Notes: generated by a model not told the origin, from the letters alone. Positions 1-8,869 are shown, numbered from the stretch's first letter. The stretch is 64,000 bases of DNA from Promineifilum sp. (GCA_017983515.1 JAGOBF010000017.1:1-64000); one strand, 5' to 3'. A program made the numbers and translations.

Positions 1-1
1 C

Positions 2-289
2 CATCGGGAGCTGCCAACCGTCGGTAGTATCAGGCTCCTGAGCGGCCCGATAGAAGCGCTGGGCATCGGAGCCGTGATCGTCACCGGGATTGTGTTCGTC
101 GTGGTCAGCGGCTTGAAGCTCCTGGCCGCGTATTGGCTGTGGCACGCGCGCATGGACGGCGCAATCCTAGAGATCATTCTGCTGGGCCTCAGCGCGATCT
201 TCTGGTATGCCTTCGAACTACCTTTTGGGCCGGTGGGAGGCGTCGCTCTAATCGTTCTGTTGGCGCTGGTTTGGCAGAGCCTCAGCTAA
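2..289 (+). CDS. Small membrane protein, 5' end outside window
   Basis: The reading frame is open from the first bases of the window, so this is probably the 3' part of a longer gene; a GTG at 74 is the first internal start candidate. The visible 95 residues hold about three hydrophobic segments (starting VIVTGIVFVVV, EIILLGLSAIFWY and VGGVALIVLLAL) and no motif that I recognise. It lies 18 bp upstream of another small membrane protein in the same direction, so the two are probably co-transcribed. Function unknown; an integral membrane protein is the safest statement. Confidence 0.55.
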   Translation, partial: HRELPTVGSIRLLSGPIEALGIGAVIVTGIVFVVVSGLKLLAAYWLWHARMDGAILEIILLGLSAIFWYAFELPFGPVGGVALIVLLALVWQSLS

Positions 290-307
290 ATGTAGGAGAC
301 TTCTCTG

Positions 308-805
308 ATGTATCCCTGGATAGTCTACATTCACGTGCTGGCGACATTCGCATTCCTGCTGACCCACGGCGTGAGTAGCGTGGTCACCTTGCGGCTGCGC
401 GGCCAACGCGATCCGGCCCTGGCCCGCGCCTGGATGCTCATCTATTACGACAACGGCATTTATTACGGCGCGCTTTACAGTTCTCTGCTCGTCCTGCTAC
501 TCACCGGAATTGTTTCCGCCTTCATGGGCAAGTGGTGGGGGCATGCGTGGGTGTGGCTCTCGCTGGCGCTGCTGATCGGTATCATCATCTCCATGACCTT
601 CATCGGCGCGATGCACTACACCAAGGTGCGTAAAGCGCTGGGGATGCCTTATCTGGAGCGTTGGAAGCCGCAGCCCGCTATCGACCCGGCCCCACCCGAA
701 GAGATCGCTGCGCTCTTGGCAAATTCGCCGGCGATTACTCTCGCGGTCATCGGCTTCGGCGGTATCGCCGTCATCCTGTGGCTCATGATGTTCAAGCCAT
801 TTTAA
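308..805 (+). CDS. Four-TM integral membrane protein (DUF2269-like)
   Basis: 165 residues with four strongly hydrophobic stretches: residues ~3-25, ~55-75, ~80-105 and ~142-163. An early His sits in the first helix (YIHVLATFAFLLTHG) and another His lies near LSLALLIGIIISMTFIGAMHY. The topology, with histidines near helix ends, resembles DUF2269/CopD-like small membrane proteins, but I cannot confirm the family without a profile search. The start ATG follows a purine-rich AGGAGACTT stretch. It is preceded by another membrane protein gene and followed by a histidine kinase gene with its own promoter-like signal. Substrate or partner unknown. Confidence 0.6.
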   Translation: MYPWIVYIHVLATFAFLLTHGVSSVVTLRLRGQRDPALARAWMLIYYDNGIYYGALYSSLLVLLLTGIVSAFMGKWWGHAWVWLSLALLIGIIISMTFIGAMHYTKVRKALGMPYLERWKPQPAIDPAPPEEIAALLANSPAITLAVIGFGGIAVILWLMMFKPF

Positions 806-829
806 TCGCACATAGAATTGCTTATCGGG

Positions 830-838
830 TGTTATACT
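830..838 (+). promoter_or_regulatory. Extended -10 promoter element for the histidine kinase gene
   Basis: TGT-TATACT fits the extended -10 pattern TGnTATAAT with one mismatch. No good -35 is present, which is tolerated with an extended -10. Transcription would begin about 7 nt after it, practically at the ATG at 850, predicting a nearly leaderless mRNA for the sensor kinase. Confidence 0.45.
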
Positions 839-849
839 GTTACGGAATC

Positions 850-3015
850 ATGCGACAACCTGAGCCACTCGATCCTTCCGTATTCACAGGAGTTGCCACG
901 CAAGCGGCCGACCATACCGGACGGCTTCGCGTGCCGGTTCATCTGGCGCGGGTGGTGGCGGGTGTGGCCGTTGCCCTGATGCTGGTGAACCTTGTGCTGG
1001 CCGTTCGTTACGTAGCGACAACCGGCGATACGACCAGCTTCATCTCCCACCAACTGCTCCTCCCCGTATTGACGGCAGCCTATGCCCTGTTGGGCGTCAT
1101 GGTCATTACCCATCGCCCCGCAAACCCGATTGGCTGGCTCTTCCTGAGCACCGGCATCACCTATGCTCTCACCGCTCTGTCGGCCGGCATCATTGTCTAC
1201 GGCTCCACCTTGCCCGTCGCTATTTCGCCGGCTCTGACCGATCTCGCATTGTGGCTGAATAACTGGATATGGCTGCCGCCGACGATCTTGCCGATCACCT
1301 TCGTCTTCCTGCTCTTCCCGGACGGTCATCTGCCTTCAGCACGCTGGCGCCCGGTGGGATGGGCCGCCGGTCTGGGGCTGGCCCTGCTCGTATTAGGTCT
1401 GGCGTTTCATCCCGGCCCGGTTGAAAGCTGGGCAACCGCAGTGAACCCATATGGCCTGATTGGGGCAGCCGCTCCGTTGGAGGCGGTGATAAACCTGGGA
1501 TCGATACTGTTGGCGATAGGCGCGGGGGGCTCCTTTCTGGCATTCTTCCTGCGTTTCCGCCGATCAAAGGGGAATGAGCGGGCGCAAATGAAGTGGCCGG
1601 CGTATGTAGCCGCCGTCCTCATTGCCTTTACAACACTCACGATCCCGATCTGGGTTGGGGGTGGTTTATCCGATGGCGCTTCACTGGAAATAGGCATTAT
1701 CCTGACTAATCTGGTTATGGTGGCAATTGCCGTCGGTGTGACGATCGCCATCGTCGGCTACCGTCTCTATGACATTGATGTCCTGATTAATCGCACGCTG
1801 GTGTATGGCGTGATGACCGGCGTGATCGTATTGATATATAGTCTGGTGGTTGGTGCGGCGGGCATCCTGTTTCAGTCCAGGGGTAACTGGTTGTTGACGT
1901 TATTGGCGACGGGGTTGGTGGCAGTCCTTTTCCAACCCATTCGCGATCGCTTGCAGCGTGGCGTGAATCGGCTCCTCTACGGACAGCGTGACGAGCCGTT
2001 TGAAGTCTTGATCCGGTTGGGACAGAGCATGGAGCAAGGCGTGACTCCGGGCATGATCTTTCCCGCGCTTGCCGAAACGGTCGCGCATGCTCTTCGCTTG
2101 CCCTATGTCGATCTCCAGGAGCGACAGGGCAGGGGATTTGTGTCTGTTGCCGCCACCGGTCGGCCGATCGATGCTCCGCTTTCATTCCCGATGAATTATC
2201 AGTCTGAAGAAATTGGCCGGCTGTTGGTCGGCCGCCGCGCTCCTGGAGAACCCCTGAGCGCAACCGACGAACGCCTGCTGAATAACATTGCCCGGCAGGC
2301 TGCCGTGGCCGTTAATGACGCTCGCCTGACGGCCGACTTGCAACGCTCCCGGCAGCAGATTGTGGCTGGTCGCGAAGAGGAGCGCCGCCGCCTGCGCCGC
2401 GACCTGCATGACGGACTGGGGCCCTCCCTCGCCTCGTTGTTGCTGGAAGCGCGGGTGCTGCGGCGGATGATCCGCAGCGACCCGGCAGCGGCCGAAAACC
2501 TGGCGAGTGAGATGCAAGACGATATTCGTGAGACAATCGACGACGTTCGGCGACTGGTTAGCGAGTTGCGCCCGCCTGCGCTGGACGATCTGGGACTTGT
2601 GGCAGCGCTCCAGGTCATGGCCGCCAAGCTGGGCCGGAGTGAGGATCAGGGCCTGCCTTATTTGAATATCCAAATTGATGCCCCACCTCGGTTGCCGTCC
2701 TTGTCGGCGGCGACCGAGGTGGCTGCCTATCGAATCGTTCAGGAAGGGTTGACGAACGTTCTGCGCCACGCCCGGGCGCGGAACGCCGTCGTTTGCATTC
2801 GGGTGAATGGAGAGTTGCAGGTCGAGATACGGGACGACGGACTGGGCTTTCCGGATAAAAATGTGGGGCTTCAACCGCGATCTGAAGGGGGGCTCGGCTT
2901 AAGTTCCATGCGCGAGCGCGCGGCCGAGTTGGGCGGCCGTTGCGATATCTCGTCCGTGCCGGGACAAGGCACCATAATCCAAGTGGCTTTACCGATTAAG
3001 GAACATCAGCCATGA
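850..3015 (+). CDS. Membrane sensor histidine kinase, NarL/DesK type (HisKA_3)
   Basis: A 721-residue sensor kinase of a two-component system. The N-terminal ~300 residues contain about eight membrane helices. A GAF-like region follows (~residues 395-485), then the HisKA_3 dimerisation box RRDLHDGLGPSLASLL, whose phosphorylated His is near residue 520. A GHKL ATPase domain completes it: N box EGLTNVLRHA ~632, G1 DDGLGF ~660, G2 GGLGLSSMRER ~680. The start at 850 is chosen because upstream sequence in the frame overlaps the preceding gene and the extended -10 lies just before it. Its stop overlaps the ATG of the response regulator gene (ATGA), so translation is coupled. The signal sensed is unknown; detection within the membrane segment is plausible. 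Confidence 0.9.
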   Translation: MRQPEPLDPSVFTGVATQAADHTGRLRVPVHLARVVAGVAVALMLVNLVLAVRYVATTGDTTSFISHQLLLPVLTAAYALLGVMVITHRPANPIGWLFLSTGITYALTALSAGIIVYGSTLPVAISPALTDLALWLNNWIWLPPTILPITFVFLLFPDGHLPSARWRPVGWAAGLGLALLVLGLAFHPGPVESWATAVNPYGLIGAAAPLEAVINLGSILLAIGAGGSFLAFFLRFRRSKGNERAQMKWPAYVAAVLIAFTTLTIPIWVGGGLSDGASLEIGIILTNLVMVAIAVGVTIAIVGYRLYDIDVLINRTLVYGVMTGVIVLIYSLVVGAAGILFQSRGNWLLTLLATGLVAVLFQPIRDRLQRGVNRLLYGQRDEPFEVLIRLGQSMEQGVTPGMIFPALAETVAHALRLPYVDLQERQGRGFVSVAATGRPIDAPLSFPMNYQSEEIGRLLVGRRAPGEPLSATDERLLNNIARQAAVAVNDARLTADLQRSRQQIVAGREEERRRLRRDLHDGLGPSLASLLLEARVLRRMIRSDPAAAENLASEMQDDIRETIDDVRRLVSELRPPALDDLGLVAALQVMAAKLGRSEDQGLPYLNIQIDAPPRLPSLSAATEVAAYRIVQEGLTNVLRHARARNAVVCIRVNGELQVEIRDDGLGFPDKNVGLQPRSEGGLGLSSMRERAAELGGRCDISSVPGQGTIIQVALPIKEHQP

Positions 3016-3668
3016 CCCCTTTGCGGATTCTCATCGCCGACGATCACCCCCTGTTTCGCAAAGGGATGCGAACGCTGCTGGACACGATGTCCGAGACCGA
3101 AGTGGTGGGCGAGGCGACGACCGGCCGGGAGGCGGTCGAGCGGGCGCTGGCTCTGCGGCCGGATGTGGTTCTGATGGACCTGCAGATGCCTGAGGGCGGC
3201 GGGCTGGCGGCCACTCGCGAGCTGGTGGCCTTGCATCCCGAGGTGCGCATTCTGGTGGTCACCTTGTTTGAGGATGATGAGTCGGTGTTTGCCGCGCTGA
3301 GAGCCGGCGCGCGCGGTTATGTGCTTAAGGATGCCGATGAGATGGAGATGATCCGCGCTATTCAGGCGGTGAGTCAGGGAGAGGCGATCTTCAGCCCGGC
3401 GATCGCTACCCGGCTAATGGAGTTTTTTACGGTGGGGCGGCAGGCCACAAGTACGGAGGCGTTCCCGGAACTGACCGAGCGCGAGACAGAGGTGTTGCGG
3501 CTAATAGCGCGGGGCCGCTCGAATGCCCAGATCGCTGAAGAATTGACGATAAGCCTCAAGACCGTGCGCAATCATGCTTCGAGCATCTTCAACAAACTGC
3601 AAGTGGCTGATCGCGCCCAGGCCGCCATACGCGCCAGAGAGGTCTGGAGTAACGAGCGCAAGGTATGA
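3012..3668 (+). CDS. LuxR/NarL-family response regulator
   Basis: 218 residues. The receiver domain has the acidic pair at IADDHPLFRKGM, the phospho-accepting Asp56 in VVLMDLQMPEGG, and the conserved Lys in GYVLKDAD. The C-terminal LuxR helix-turn-helix runs from LTERETEVLRLIARG to TVRNHASSIFNKL (~residues 150-205). It shares a 4-bp ATGA overlap with the upstream HisKA_3 kinase, so it is the cognate partner and a DNA-binding transcription regulator. Target genes cannot be read from the sequence. An imperfect palindrome directly after its stop codon (3669-3695) could be a terminator or a binding site. Confidence 0.93.
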   Translation: MTPLRILIADDHPLFRKGMRTLLDTMSETEVVGEATTGREAVERALALRPDVVLMDLQMPEGGGLAATRELVALHPEVRILVVTLFEDDESVFAALRAGARGYVLKDADEMEMIRAIQAVSQGEAIFSPAIATRLMEFFTVGRQATSTEAFPELTERETEVLRLIARGRSNAQIAEELTISLKTVRNHASSIFNKLQVADRAQAAIRAREVWSNERKV

Positions 3669-3695
3669 GATGAACGTCAGCCTGACTCGTTCATC
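3669..3695 (+). terminator. Hairpin after the two-component operon
   Basis: GATGAAC (3669-3675) pairs with GTTCATC (3689-3695), and inside it GTCAG pairs with CTGAC. This gives a ~12-bp stem with a two-base bulge on one side. It begins right after the response-regulator stop codon. There is no T tract, so it may instead be a protein-binding palindrome. Confidence 0.4.
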
Positions 3696-3854
3696 ATGAC
3701 AAGAAGATCGAGCGGGATTAAGGGAGATCCCGGAGGAGGCAATTCAGATAACGGATAAATAGAGCCTCACAAAACATGCAAGTTTCATGGATAGGGGCGG
3801 CGGGGCCGGAATGCATTGTAACATCTAATATCGACACATTCTGGAGACAGGAAG

Positions 3855-4754
3855 ATGAAGAAGCTTCTGAAGTGGTTGGGGATTTTTTTGATCGGTCTTG
3901 TTGCGATTGGGCTATTGGCGGTGGCCGGTGTTTATATCGTTAGTGGATCAGGCATCAATAAGACCTATGACGTGACTGTACAACCTATAACTATTCCTAC
4001 TGACGCGGCCGCCATTGAAGAGGGCGCTCGACTGGCAACTATCCGTGGTTGCAACGATTGTCATGATGCCGACTTTGGCGGGAAGGTGTTTATTGATGAT
4101 CCCATGTTGGGCACATTCCATACCGCCAACCTGACCTCGGGAGCGGGGGGTGTGGCCGCGCAGTACTCAGTTGAGGATTGGGATCGCGCTATCCGCCACG
4201 GGATCAATCCGGAAGGAAAAGGCGTCATGATCATGCCCTCCAACGAGTTCTCTGGCTTCAGCGACGAGCAACTGAGCCAGATAATTGCCTATCTGCAATC
4301 ACTGCCGCCCGTTAACCGCGAGCATCCTGCGCCGAAGGTGGGTCTGTTAGGGCGGGTGCTATTTGTAGCGGGGCAGCTGCCGCTGCTGCCCGCCACCGTG
4401 ATCGATCACACGGCCGTTCACCCTGCCGCCATAACTCCTGCGGCTTCGGCTGAGTACGGTGCTTATATGGCCACCAGTTGCATAGGTTGCCATCAGCCCA
4501 ACCTGGCCGGTGGCCCGATTCCCGGAGCGGCGCCCGGTGATCCCCCTTCGGCTAATCTGACCCCCGCCGGCCATTTGGCGAACTGGACGCTGGAAGATTT
4601 CAGAACCGTGATGCGAAACGGTGTGACGCCGGAAGGGGTAGCCCTTGATCCGGAGGTGATGCCTTGGCCGATCATGCAGCACATGACCGATACTGAGATT
4701 GAAGCGCTCTGGCTTTATCTCAAGGAGTTGCCTCCCGCTGTTCCCAACGGCTGA
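3855..4754 (+). CDS. Membrane-anchored diheme c-type cytochrome
   Basis: 299 residues. One N-terminal hydrophobic segment (residues 5-30) acts as signal or anchor, so the protein faces outward. There are two cytochrome c domains, each with a CXXCH heme site: CNDCH at ~66-70 and CIGCH at ~209-213. Each is followed by a likely axial Met in its own domain (MIMPSNEFSGFS and MPWPIMQHM). The arrangement resembles cytochrome subunits of dehydrogenases and other electron shuttles. No partner dehydrogenase is adjacent. The start is supported by GGAGACAGGAAG just before the ATG. It ends convergently with a DUF389-like gene. Confidence 0.88.
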   Translation: MKKLLKWLGIFLIGLVAIGLLAVAGVYIVSGSGINKTYDVTVQPITIPTDAAAIEEGARLATIRGCNDCHDADFGGKVFIDDPMLGTFHTANLTSGAGGVAAQYSVEDWDRAIRHGINPEGKGVMIMPSNEFSGFSDEQLSQIIAYLQSLPPVNREHPAPKVGLLGRVLFVAGQLPLLPATVIDHTAVHPAAITPAASAEYGAYMATSCIGCHQPNLAGGPIPGAAPGDPPSANLTPAGHLANWTLEDFRTVMRNGVTPEGVALDPEVMPWPIMQHMTDTEIEALWLYLKELPPAVPNG

Positions 4755-4822
4755 TAAATTTCGTGGGTGCACCGCAGCGGGCAGTGGGTTGGCCATCGCT
4801 CAATGCGTATCGTGTTGGCGTC

Positions 4823-5737
4823 TCAATTCCGGCCGCGGGTTATCGTCAGATATTTGTGGAGCGTCGTGGGCCGATAGCGCAGCCATGCGTATACGCTGAT
4901 ACTGACAATTAGAATCGTTACTATATTGACGAAGAAGGTCAAAATGCGCCACATCGTCGTCTCGCTATCCGGAAAGCCGAGGACGAGCGAGATGCCGAAC
5001 CAGGCTGGAAACGCGGCGAACTGTGCGGCGGCGGTCACGGCGATGAACTCTCGCCGGCCACTCTTGTCGGCCGTATCCAGACCGGAGACGATGGCCACAA
5101 TCAAGGAAATGGCGAAATTGGAGATGAGCGTGCCGAACTCATCGTGTTGAATTTGCCCGCCCATCAGAGATGCCGTTACTATCCCGGCGACGATGACCAA
5201 GCCTGTGCTGGTGGCCAGGGCCTGTAGACCTTTGCGCGCCAATCGCCAATCCTGCATCAGGAACCCGAAGCCCATAGCCAACACCTGGGATAGAAATGGA
5301 GTGAACAGGAGTGCAGCAAATAATGCGAGCAGGTCGCCTTCAATCAAGCCATAGGAAAGAATCAGCCCCGAGATGAATGCTCGCGCTATATAGGCGATGG
5401 TGATCTGGTTTTGCACCCATAGGTCCTGAAGAATCGTGGCTGCGCTCAGCTTCATGGGCCAGGTGATCTTCTCCGGCGGGTCTTGGGATATCAGGCTCAG
5501 CACCTCATCCGAACTAATAGAATATTGCCTAGGATCGTAAAAGTCTGCCGTCAGCAATCGGTCAATGAAATGCTGTGTTTGCGGGACGCTCACGTCCATG
5601 CTGAGTTGCTCCTTCTCTTCATCGGGGCCGTGGACGTAGATCTGAGAGACGCCCACCTCCTGTATGCCTACTGCGAGCGCGATTTCAGCCACGCGTCTGG
5701 CTTGTCCCTTGGGAACCGTTACCGTTAGCTCATTCAT
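4823..5737 (-). CDS. DUF389-like membrane protein
   Basis: 304 residues. The N-terminal ~75 residues form a soluble alpha/beta region beginning MNELTVTVPKGQARRVAEIA. Six to seven membrane helices then begin near residue 110 (TIAYIARAFISGLILSYG). A small N-terminal domain followed by a helical membrane bundle, together with PFLSQVLAMGFGFL and the TADKSGRREFIAVTAAAQ loop, recalls the DUF389 (TIGR00341-type) family, whose function is unknown. It is divergent from adenine deaminase across a 233-bp region carrying a TATATC/GATATA inverted repeat. Confidence 0.65.
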   Translation of the reverse strand: MNELTVTVPKGQARRVAEIALAVGIQEVGVSQIYVHGPDEEKEQLSMDVSVPQTQHFIDRLLTADFYDPRQYSISSDEVLSLISQDPPEKITWPMKLSAATILQDLWVQNQITIAYIARAFISGLILSYGLIEGDLLALFAALLFTPFLSQVLAMGFGFLMQDWRLARKGLQALATSTGLVIVAGIVTASLMGGQIQHDEFGTLISNFAISLIVAIVSGLDTADKSGRREFIAVTAAAQFAAFPAWFGISLVLGFPDSETTMWRILTFFVNIVTILIVSISVYAWLRYRPTTLHKYLTITRGRN

Positions 5738-5800
5738 ACCTCACCTGCCTGGAACCCCTCTCGCTTGATATAAGTAACATAACAGAGTGGGGTTTGTCTA

Positions 5801-5815
5801 TATATCCGCGATATA
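5801..5815. promoter_or_regulatory. Inverted repeat TATATC-N3-GATATA, possible operator
   Basis: A perfect 6-bp inverted repeat with a 3-bp centre lies in the divergent region between the DUF389-like gene and ade. Two of the next three flanking base pairs also match. The position suits a regulator of either gene. Nothing else in the 233-bp interval is recognisable. Confidence 0.3.
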
Positions 5816-5970
5816 CAGTATTGGACGGAGGACCGCGGCGGTTTGATTTACGTGCGTAGTTGGGGTAGCGGAGCTAAAATGACCCCATCATCATTCCTGT
5901 TCGCGGCTCCAACAGCCCGCGCATTTACTGAAATCCTTTCCAGACTAATTTTCAATATGGGGCGCTATCA

Positions 5971-7776
5971 ATGAAACGGCCATCCTGGCACGAACTATCT
6001 CAAGACCTCGTCGCCGTGGCGATGGGGCGCAAGCACGCCGATCTTGTTATCTGCAACGGCCGCTGGGTCAACGTCCACAGCGGTGAGATTTTACCCGGCA
6101 CCGACGTCGCTATCTACGGTGGCCGCATCGCCTACGTCGGCCCAGACGCGAGCCACTGCATCGGCCCGCAGACGCGCATCATCGAGGCCAAACAACGCTA
6201 CCTCGTCCCCGGTCTGTGCGACGCCCATATGCACGTCGAGAGCGGCATGGTCACCGTCACCGAGTTCGCCCGCGCCGTCATACCCCACGGGACGACCAGC
6301 ATGTTCATCGACCCGCACGAGATCGCCAACGTCCTCGGCTTGCCCGGCGTGCGCCTGATGCACGACGAGGCGGCCACACTGCCGATCAACGTCTACGTCC
6401 AGATGCCCAGCTGCGTGCCCAGCGCGCCGGGGCTGGAGACGCCGGGCGCGTCCATTGGCCCCGACGAAGTGGCCGAGGCCATGACCTGGCCGGGCATTAT
6501 CGGGCTGGGGGAGATGATGAATTTCCCCGGCGTGTTTGGCGGCGACGACAACATGCACGCCGAGATGGCGGCGACGATGCGCGCGGGCAAGGTCATCGGC
6601 GGCCACTACGCTTCTCCCGACCTCGGCCGTGCCTTCCACGGCTACGTGGCCGGCGGCCCGGCCGACGACCACGAGGGCACCAGGCTGGAGGATGCCGTGG
6701 CCCGCGTCCGGCAGGGCATGAAGGCGATGCTACGCCTGGGCTCGGCCTGGTACGATGTGGCCGCGCAGATCAAGGCCATCACTGAACTGGGTCTTGACAG
6801 CCGTAACTTCATCCTTTGCACCGACGATTCTCACTCGGGCACGCTGGTGGGCGAGGGCCACATGGATCGCGTCGTCCGGCACGCCATTGCCCAGGGCTTA
6901 CGGCCAATCACGGCGATCCAGATGGCGACGCTCAACACGGCGCTCCACTTCGGCCTCGAACACGACCTCGGCAGCATCACCCCCGGCCGCCATGCCGACA
7001 TCGTGATCACCCGCGACCTGGTCACACTGCCGATTGAGATGGTGATCGCCGCGGGGCAGGTCGTGGCCGAGAACGGCCGCATCAGCATCGACATCCCGGC
7101 TTATCGTTATCCCGATTTTGCGGTAGGAACGGTGCGGTTGGGCAAGCAGTTGGAGGCGAGCGACTTTGTTGTCAGCGCGCCGGCGGCCGGCGACCCAGCA
7201 CCCGGCACGGTCAAAGTCAGAGTGATTGGAGTCATTGAGAATCAAGCACCGACAAAGGCTTTAGAGCGAACGCTGCCCGTGGTGGATGGGCTGATCCAGC
7301 TCGAACCGGCGCAAGACGTGGGCCGTATTGCCCTGGTGGAGCGCCACCGGGCGACGGGCGAGGTGACCAACGGCTTCGTCAGCGGCTTCGGCTTCAACGT
7401 GCCCTGCGCCGTCGCCAGCACTGTAGCCCACGACAGCCACCACATGATCGTCGTCGGCACGGACACGGCCGACATGGCCCGCGCCGCCAACCGTCTGGGC
7501 CAAGTCGGCGGCGGGGTGGTGGTGTTTAAAGAGGGCAAAGAGATCGCCCTGGTCGAATTGCCTATTGCCGGGCTGATGAGCGACCAGCGGGCCGAGGTCG
7601 TCGCTGCCAAGGCCGAGCGCATGGTTAAGGCATTCCGCGAGTGCGGCTGCACGCTGCACAATGCCTTTATGCAGTTGAGCCTGCTGGCACTGGTGGTCAT
7701 TCCGGAGTTGCGGATTTCCGATAAGGGGATTGTGGATGTGAGGTCGTTTGAGGTGGTGGGGTTGGTGGTGGAGTGA
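5971..7776 (+). CDS. ade: Adenine deaminase
   Basis: 601 residues, the usual length for bacterial Ade, which deaminates adenine to hypoxanthine in purine salvage. It is an amidohydrolase-fold enzyme with the metal site DAHMHVESGM, then GTTSMFIDPHEIANV, GHYASPDLGRAFHGYVAGG, and the late Asp region ILCTDDSHSG. The C-terminal adenine deaminase domain includes DSHHMIVVGTD. The downstream gene upp (29590) also belongs to base salvage but is far away. The last ~96 bp are repeated, diverged, on the far side of the adjacent toxin-antitoxin genes, so the 3' end of this gene is a recombination boundary. Confidence 0.93.
   Translation: MKRPSWHELSQDLVAVAMGRKHADLVICNGRWVNVHSGEILPGTDVAIYGGRIAYVGPDASHCIGPQTRIIEAKQRYLVPGLCDAHMHVESGMVTVTEFARAVIPHGTTSMFIDPHEIANVLGLPGVRLMHDEAATLPINVYVQMPSCVPSAPGLETPGASIGPDEVAEAMTWPGIIGLGEMMNFPGVFGGDDNMHAEMAATMRAGKVIGGHYASPDLGRAFHGYVAGGPADDHEGTRLEDAVARVRQGMKAMLRLGSAWYDVAAQIKAITELGLDSRNFILCTDDSHSGTLVGEGHMDRVVRHAIAQGLRPITAIQMATLNTALHFGLEHDLGSITPGRHADIVITRDLVTLPIEMVIAAGQVVAENGRISIDIPAYRYPDFAVGTVRLGKQLEASDFVVSAPAAGDPAPGTVKVRVIGVIENQAPTKALERTLPVVDGLIQLEPAQDVGRIALVERHRATGEVTNGFVSGFGFNVPCAVASTVAHDSHHMIVVGTDTADMARAANRLGQVGGGVVVFKEGKEIALVELPIAGLMSDQRAEVVAAKAERMVKAFRECGCTLHNAFMQLSLLALVVIPELRISDKGIVDVRSFEVVGLVVE
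7681..7776 (+). repeat. Direct repeat copy 1 (3' end of ade)
   Basis: The last 96 bp of ade, ending exactly at its TGA. By eye, 86 of 96 positions match 8668-8763, with no alignment gap. Similarity stops abruptly after the stop codon. Confidence 0.85.
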
Positions 7777-7810
7777 CGGCTGACCGATGCAACAGACGTT
7801 GAGATGGGTA

Positions 7811-7819
7811 TGCTATACT
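7811..7819 (+). promoter_or_regulatory. Extended -10 promoter of the toxin-antitoxin pair
   Basis: TGC-TATACT matches an extended -10. It is followed by a GTATT-CA-AATAC palindrome at 7841-7852, between the expected start of transcription and the ribosome site. That placement suits autoregulation by an antitoxin. The gene begins 53 bp downstream. Confidence 0.45.
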
Positions 7820-7872
7820 AATTCTTAGTGTTAAAGATAGGTATTCAAATACGACTTTGAGGGGAATCTGAT

Positions 7873-8154
7873 ATGCAAGAAAGCACTATCCAGATCCGCG
7901 TTCCACAATCGTTGCTCGACTATGGACTGCGAACCGAAGATATTCAACAGCGCGTCACAGAGTGGTTGGCGCTATCCCTCTTTACGGAAGGTCGGATTTC
8001 CTCAGGCAAGGCGGCGTCCTTACTAGAGATTACACGCGTCCAGTTTCTATCGTTGCTACGGCATCGTGGAGTCGCGTATGTTGATTATAGTTCAGAGGAG
8101 ATCGCAGACGAGCTTTCGGCGGCACAAGAACTTGAAACAGATAGCCGGTCATGA
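7873..8154 (+). CDS. UPF0175-family antitoxin
   Basis: 93 residues with the UPF0175 layout. A short N-terminal part (IQIRVPQSLLDYGL) is followed by a helical region with FTEGRISSGKAASLLEITRVQFLSLLRHRGV. The latter is a winged/HTH-like segment typical of antitoxins paired with PIN-domain partners. It overlaps the downstream gene by 4 bp (ATGA), as toxin-antitoxin pairs often do. It is expected to bind the partner's active site and the operon promoter, where a 12-bp palindrome is visible. AGGGGAA precedes the start. Base composition is visibly less GC-rich than ade. Confidence 0.8.
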   Translation: MQESTIQIRVPQSLLDYGLRTEDIQQRVTEWLALSLFTEGRISSGKAASLLEITRVQFLSLLRHRGVAYVDYSSEEIADELSAAQELETDSRS

Positions 8155-8639
8155 TCGTTGTTTCCAACACGACGCCACTGATCGGACTCGCGACGATTGA
8201 GCGATTTGACCTTTTGCATGCACTCTTTGGCGAAATTGTCATCTCGCAGGCAGTTTATCGAGAAGCGGTAGTTGCCGGCCGTACGGAAGGCGGGGCCAAG
8301 CGGGAGGTCGAAGCGGCCGCGTGGATTCAATCTGTCGATGTAATAGATCGTCTAGCTGTTGACGTTTTGCTTGATGAGCTTGATCTAGGCGAAGCAGAGA
8401 CGATCGCGCTCGCCGGCCAACTTAACGCCAATTGGGTATTGATGGACGAGCGAAAGGGACGACGAAAACTGGCCCAGCTTGGCATCCGTAAAATCGGTAC
8501 TATCGGTATCTTGTTGGCGGCAAAGGAACGCGGGCTGATTACAATGGTTTCACCGGAAATTGAACGTCTCCGATTGCAGGGATTCAGCATTAGTCAGACA
8601 GTGGTTGACGCGGTATTGAATCAGGCACACGAAGATTAA
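8151..8639 (+). CDS. DUF3368 PIN-like toxin
   Basis: 162 residues, DUF3368 family (VapC-like PIN fold, predicted RNase). It opens with IVVSNTTPLIGLATI, where the usual first acidic residue of PIN domains (D in 'xxDTSxL') is Asn in this frame, as is common in DUF3368. LDLGEAETIALAG and VLMDERKGRRKLAQ supply the conserved acidic residues (Glu in the LGEAE helix, Asp in MDE). It is translationally coupled to the UPF0175 gene. Known pairs of this type are proposed toxin-antitoxin modules; activity of this copy is inferred from family only. Confidence 0.8.
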   Translation: MIVVSNTTPLIGLATIERFDLLHALFGEIVISQAVYREAVVAGRTEGGAKREVEAAAWIQSVDVIDRLAVDVLLDELDLGEAETIALAGQLNANWVLMDERKGRRKLAQLGIRKIGTIGILLAAKERGLITMVSPEIERLRLQGFSISQTVVDAVLNQAHED

Positions 8640-8667
8640 ATTTGCCTATTTGGTTTAGCAGCACGGT

Positions 8668-8763
8668 CTGTTGATATTGGTGGTCATCCCGGAGTTGCGG
8701 ATATCGGGTTGGGGGATTGTGGATGTGAGGTCGTTTGAGGTGGTGGGGTTGGTGGTGGAGTGA
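8668..8763 (+). pseudogene. Direct repeat copy 2: remnant of a second ade 3' end
   Basis: It translates in frame to LVVIPELRIS, then a GW in place of DK, then GIVDVRSFEVVG and the same TGA, so it is the tail of a diverged adenine deaminase gene. No upstream ade sequence remains beyond about 8668. Several differences from copy 1 are silent or conservative (CTG/TTG, ATT/ATC). This suggests a separate allele rather than a fresh duplication. The two copies bracket the toxin-antitoxin pair exactly. Confidence 0.8.
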
Positions 8764-8869
8764 ATCCTCTCGGATGAAGGGTAGGCACTCACTGTGGAGC
8801 AGTCCGAATCACGACCTGAGATATTGGTCAGCTGGGAACCGCGCTACTTGTATGTTGAATTGAAAATAG

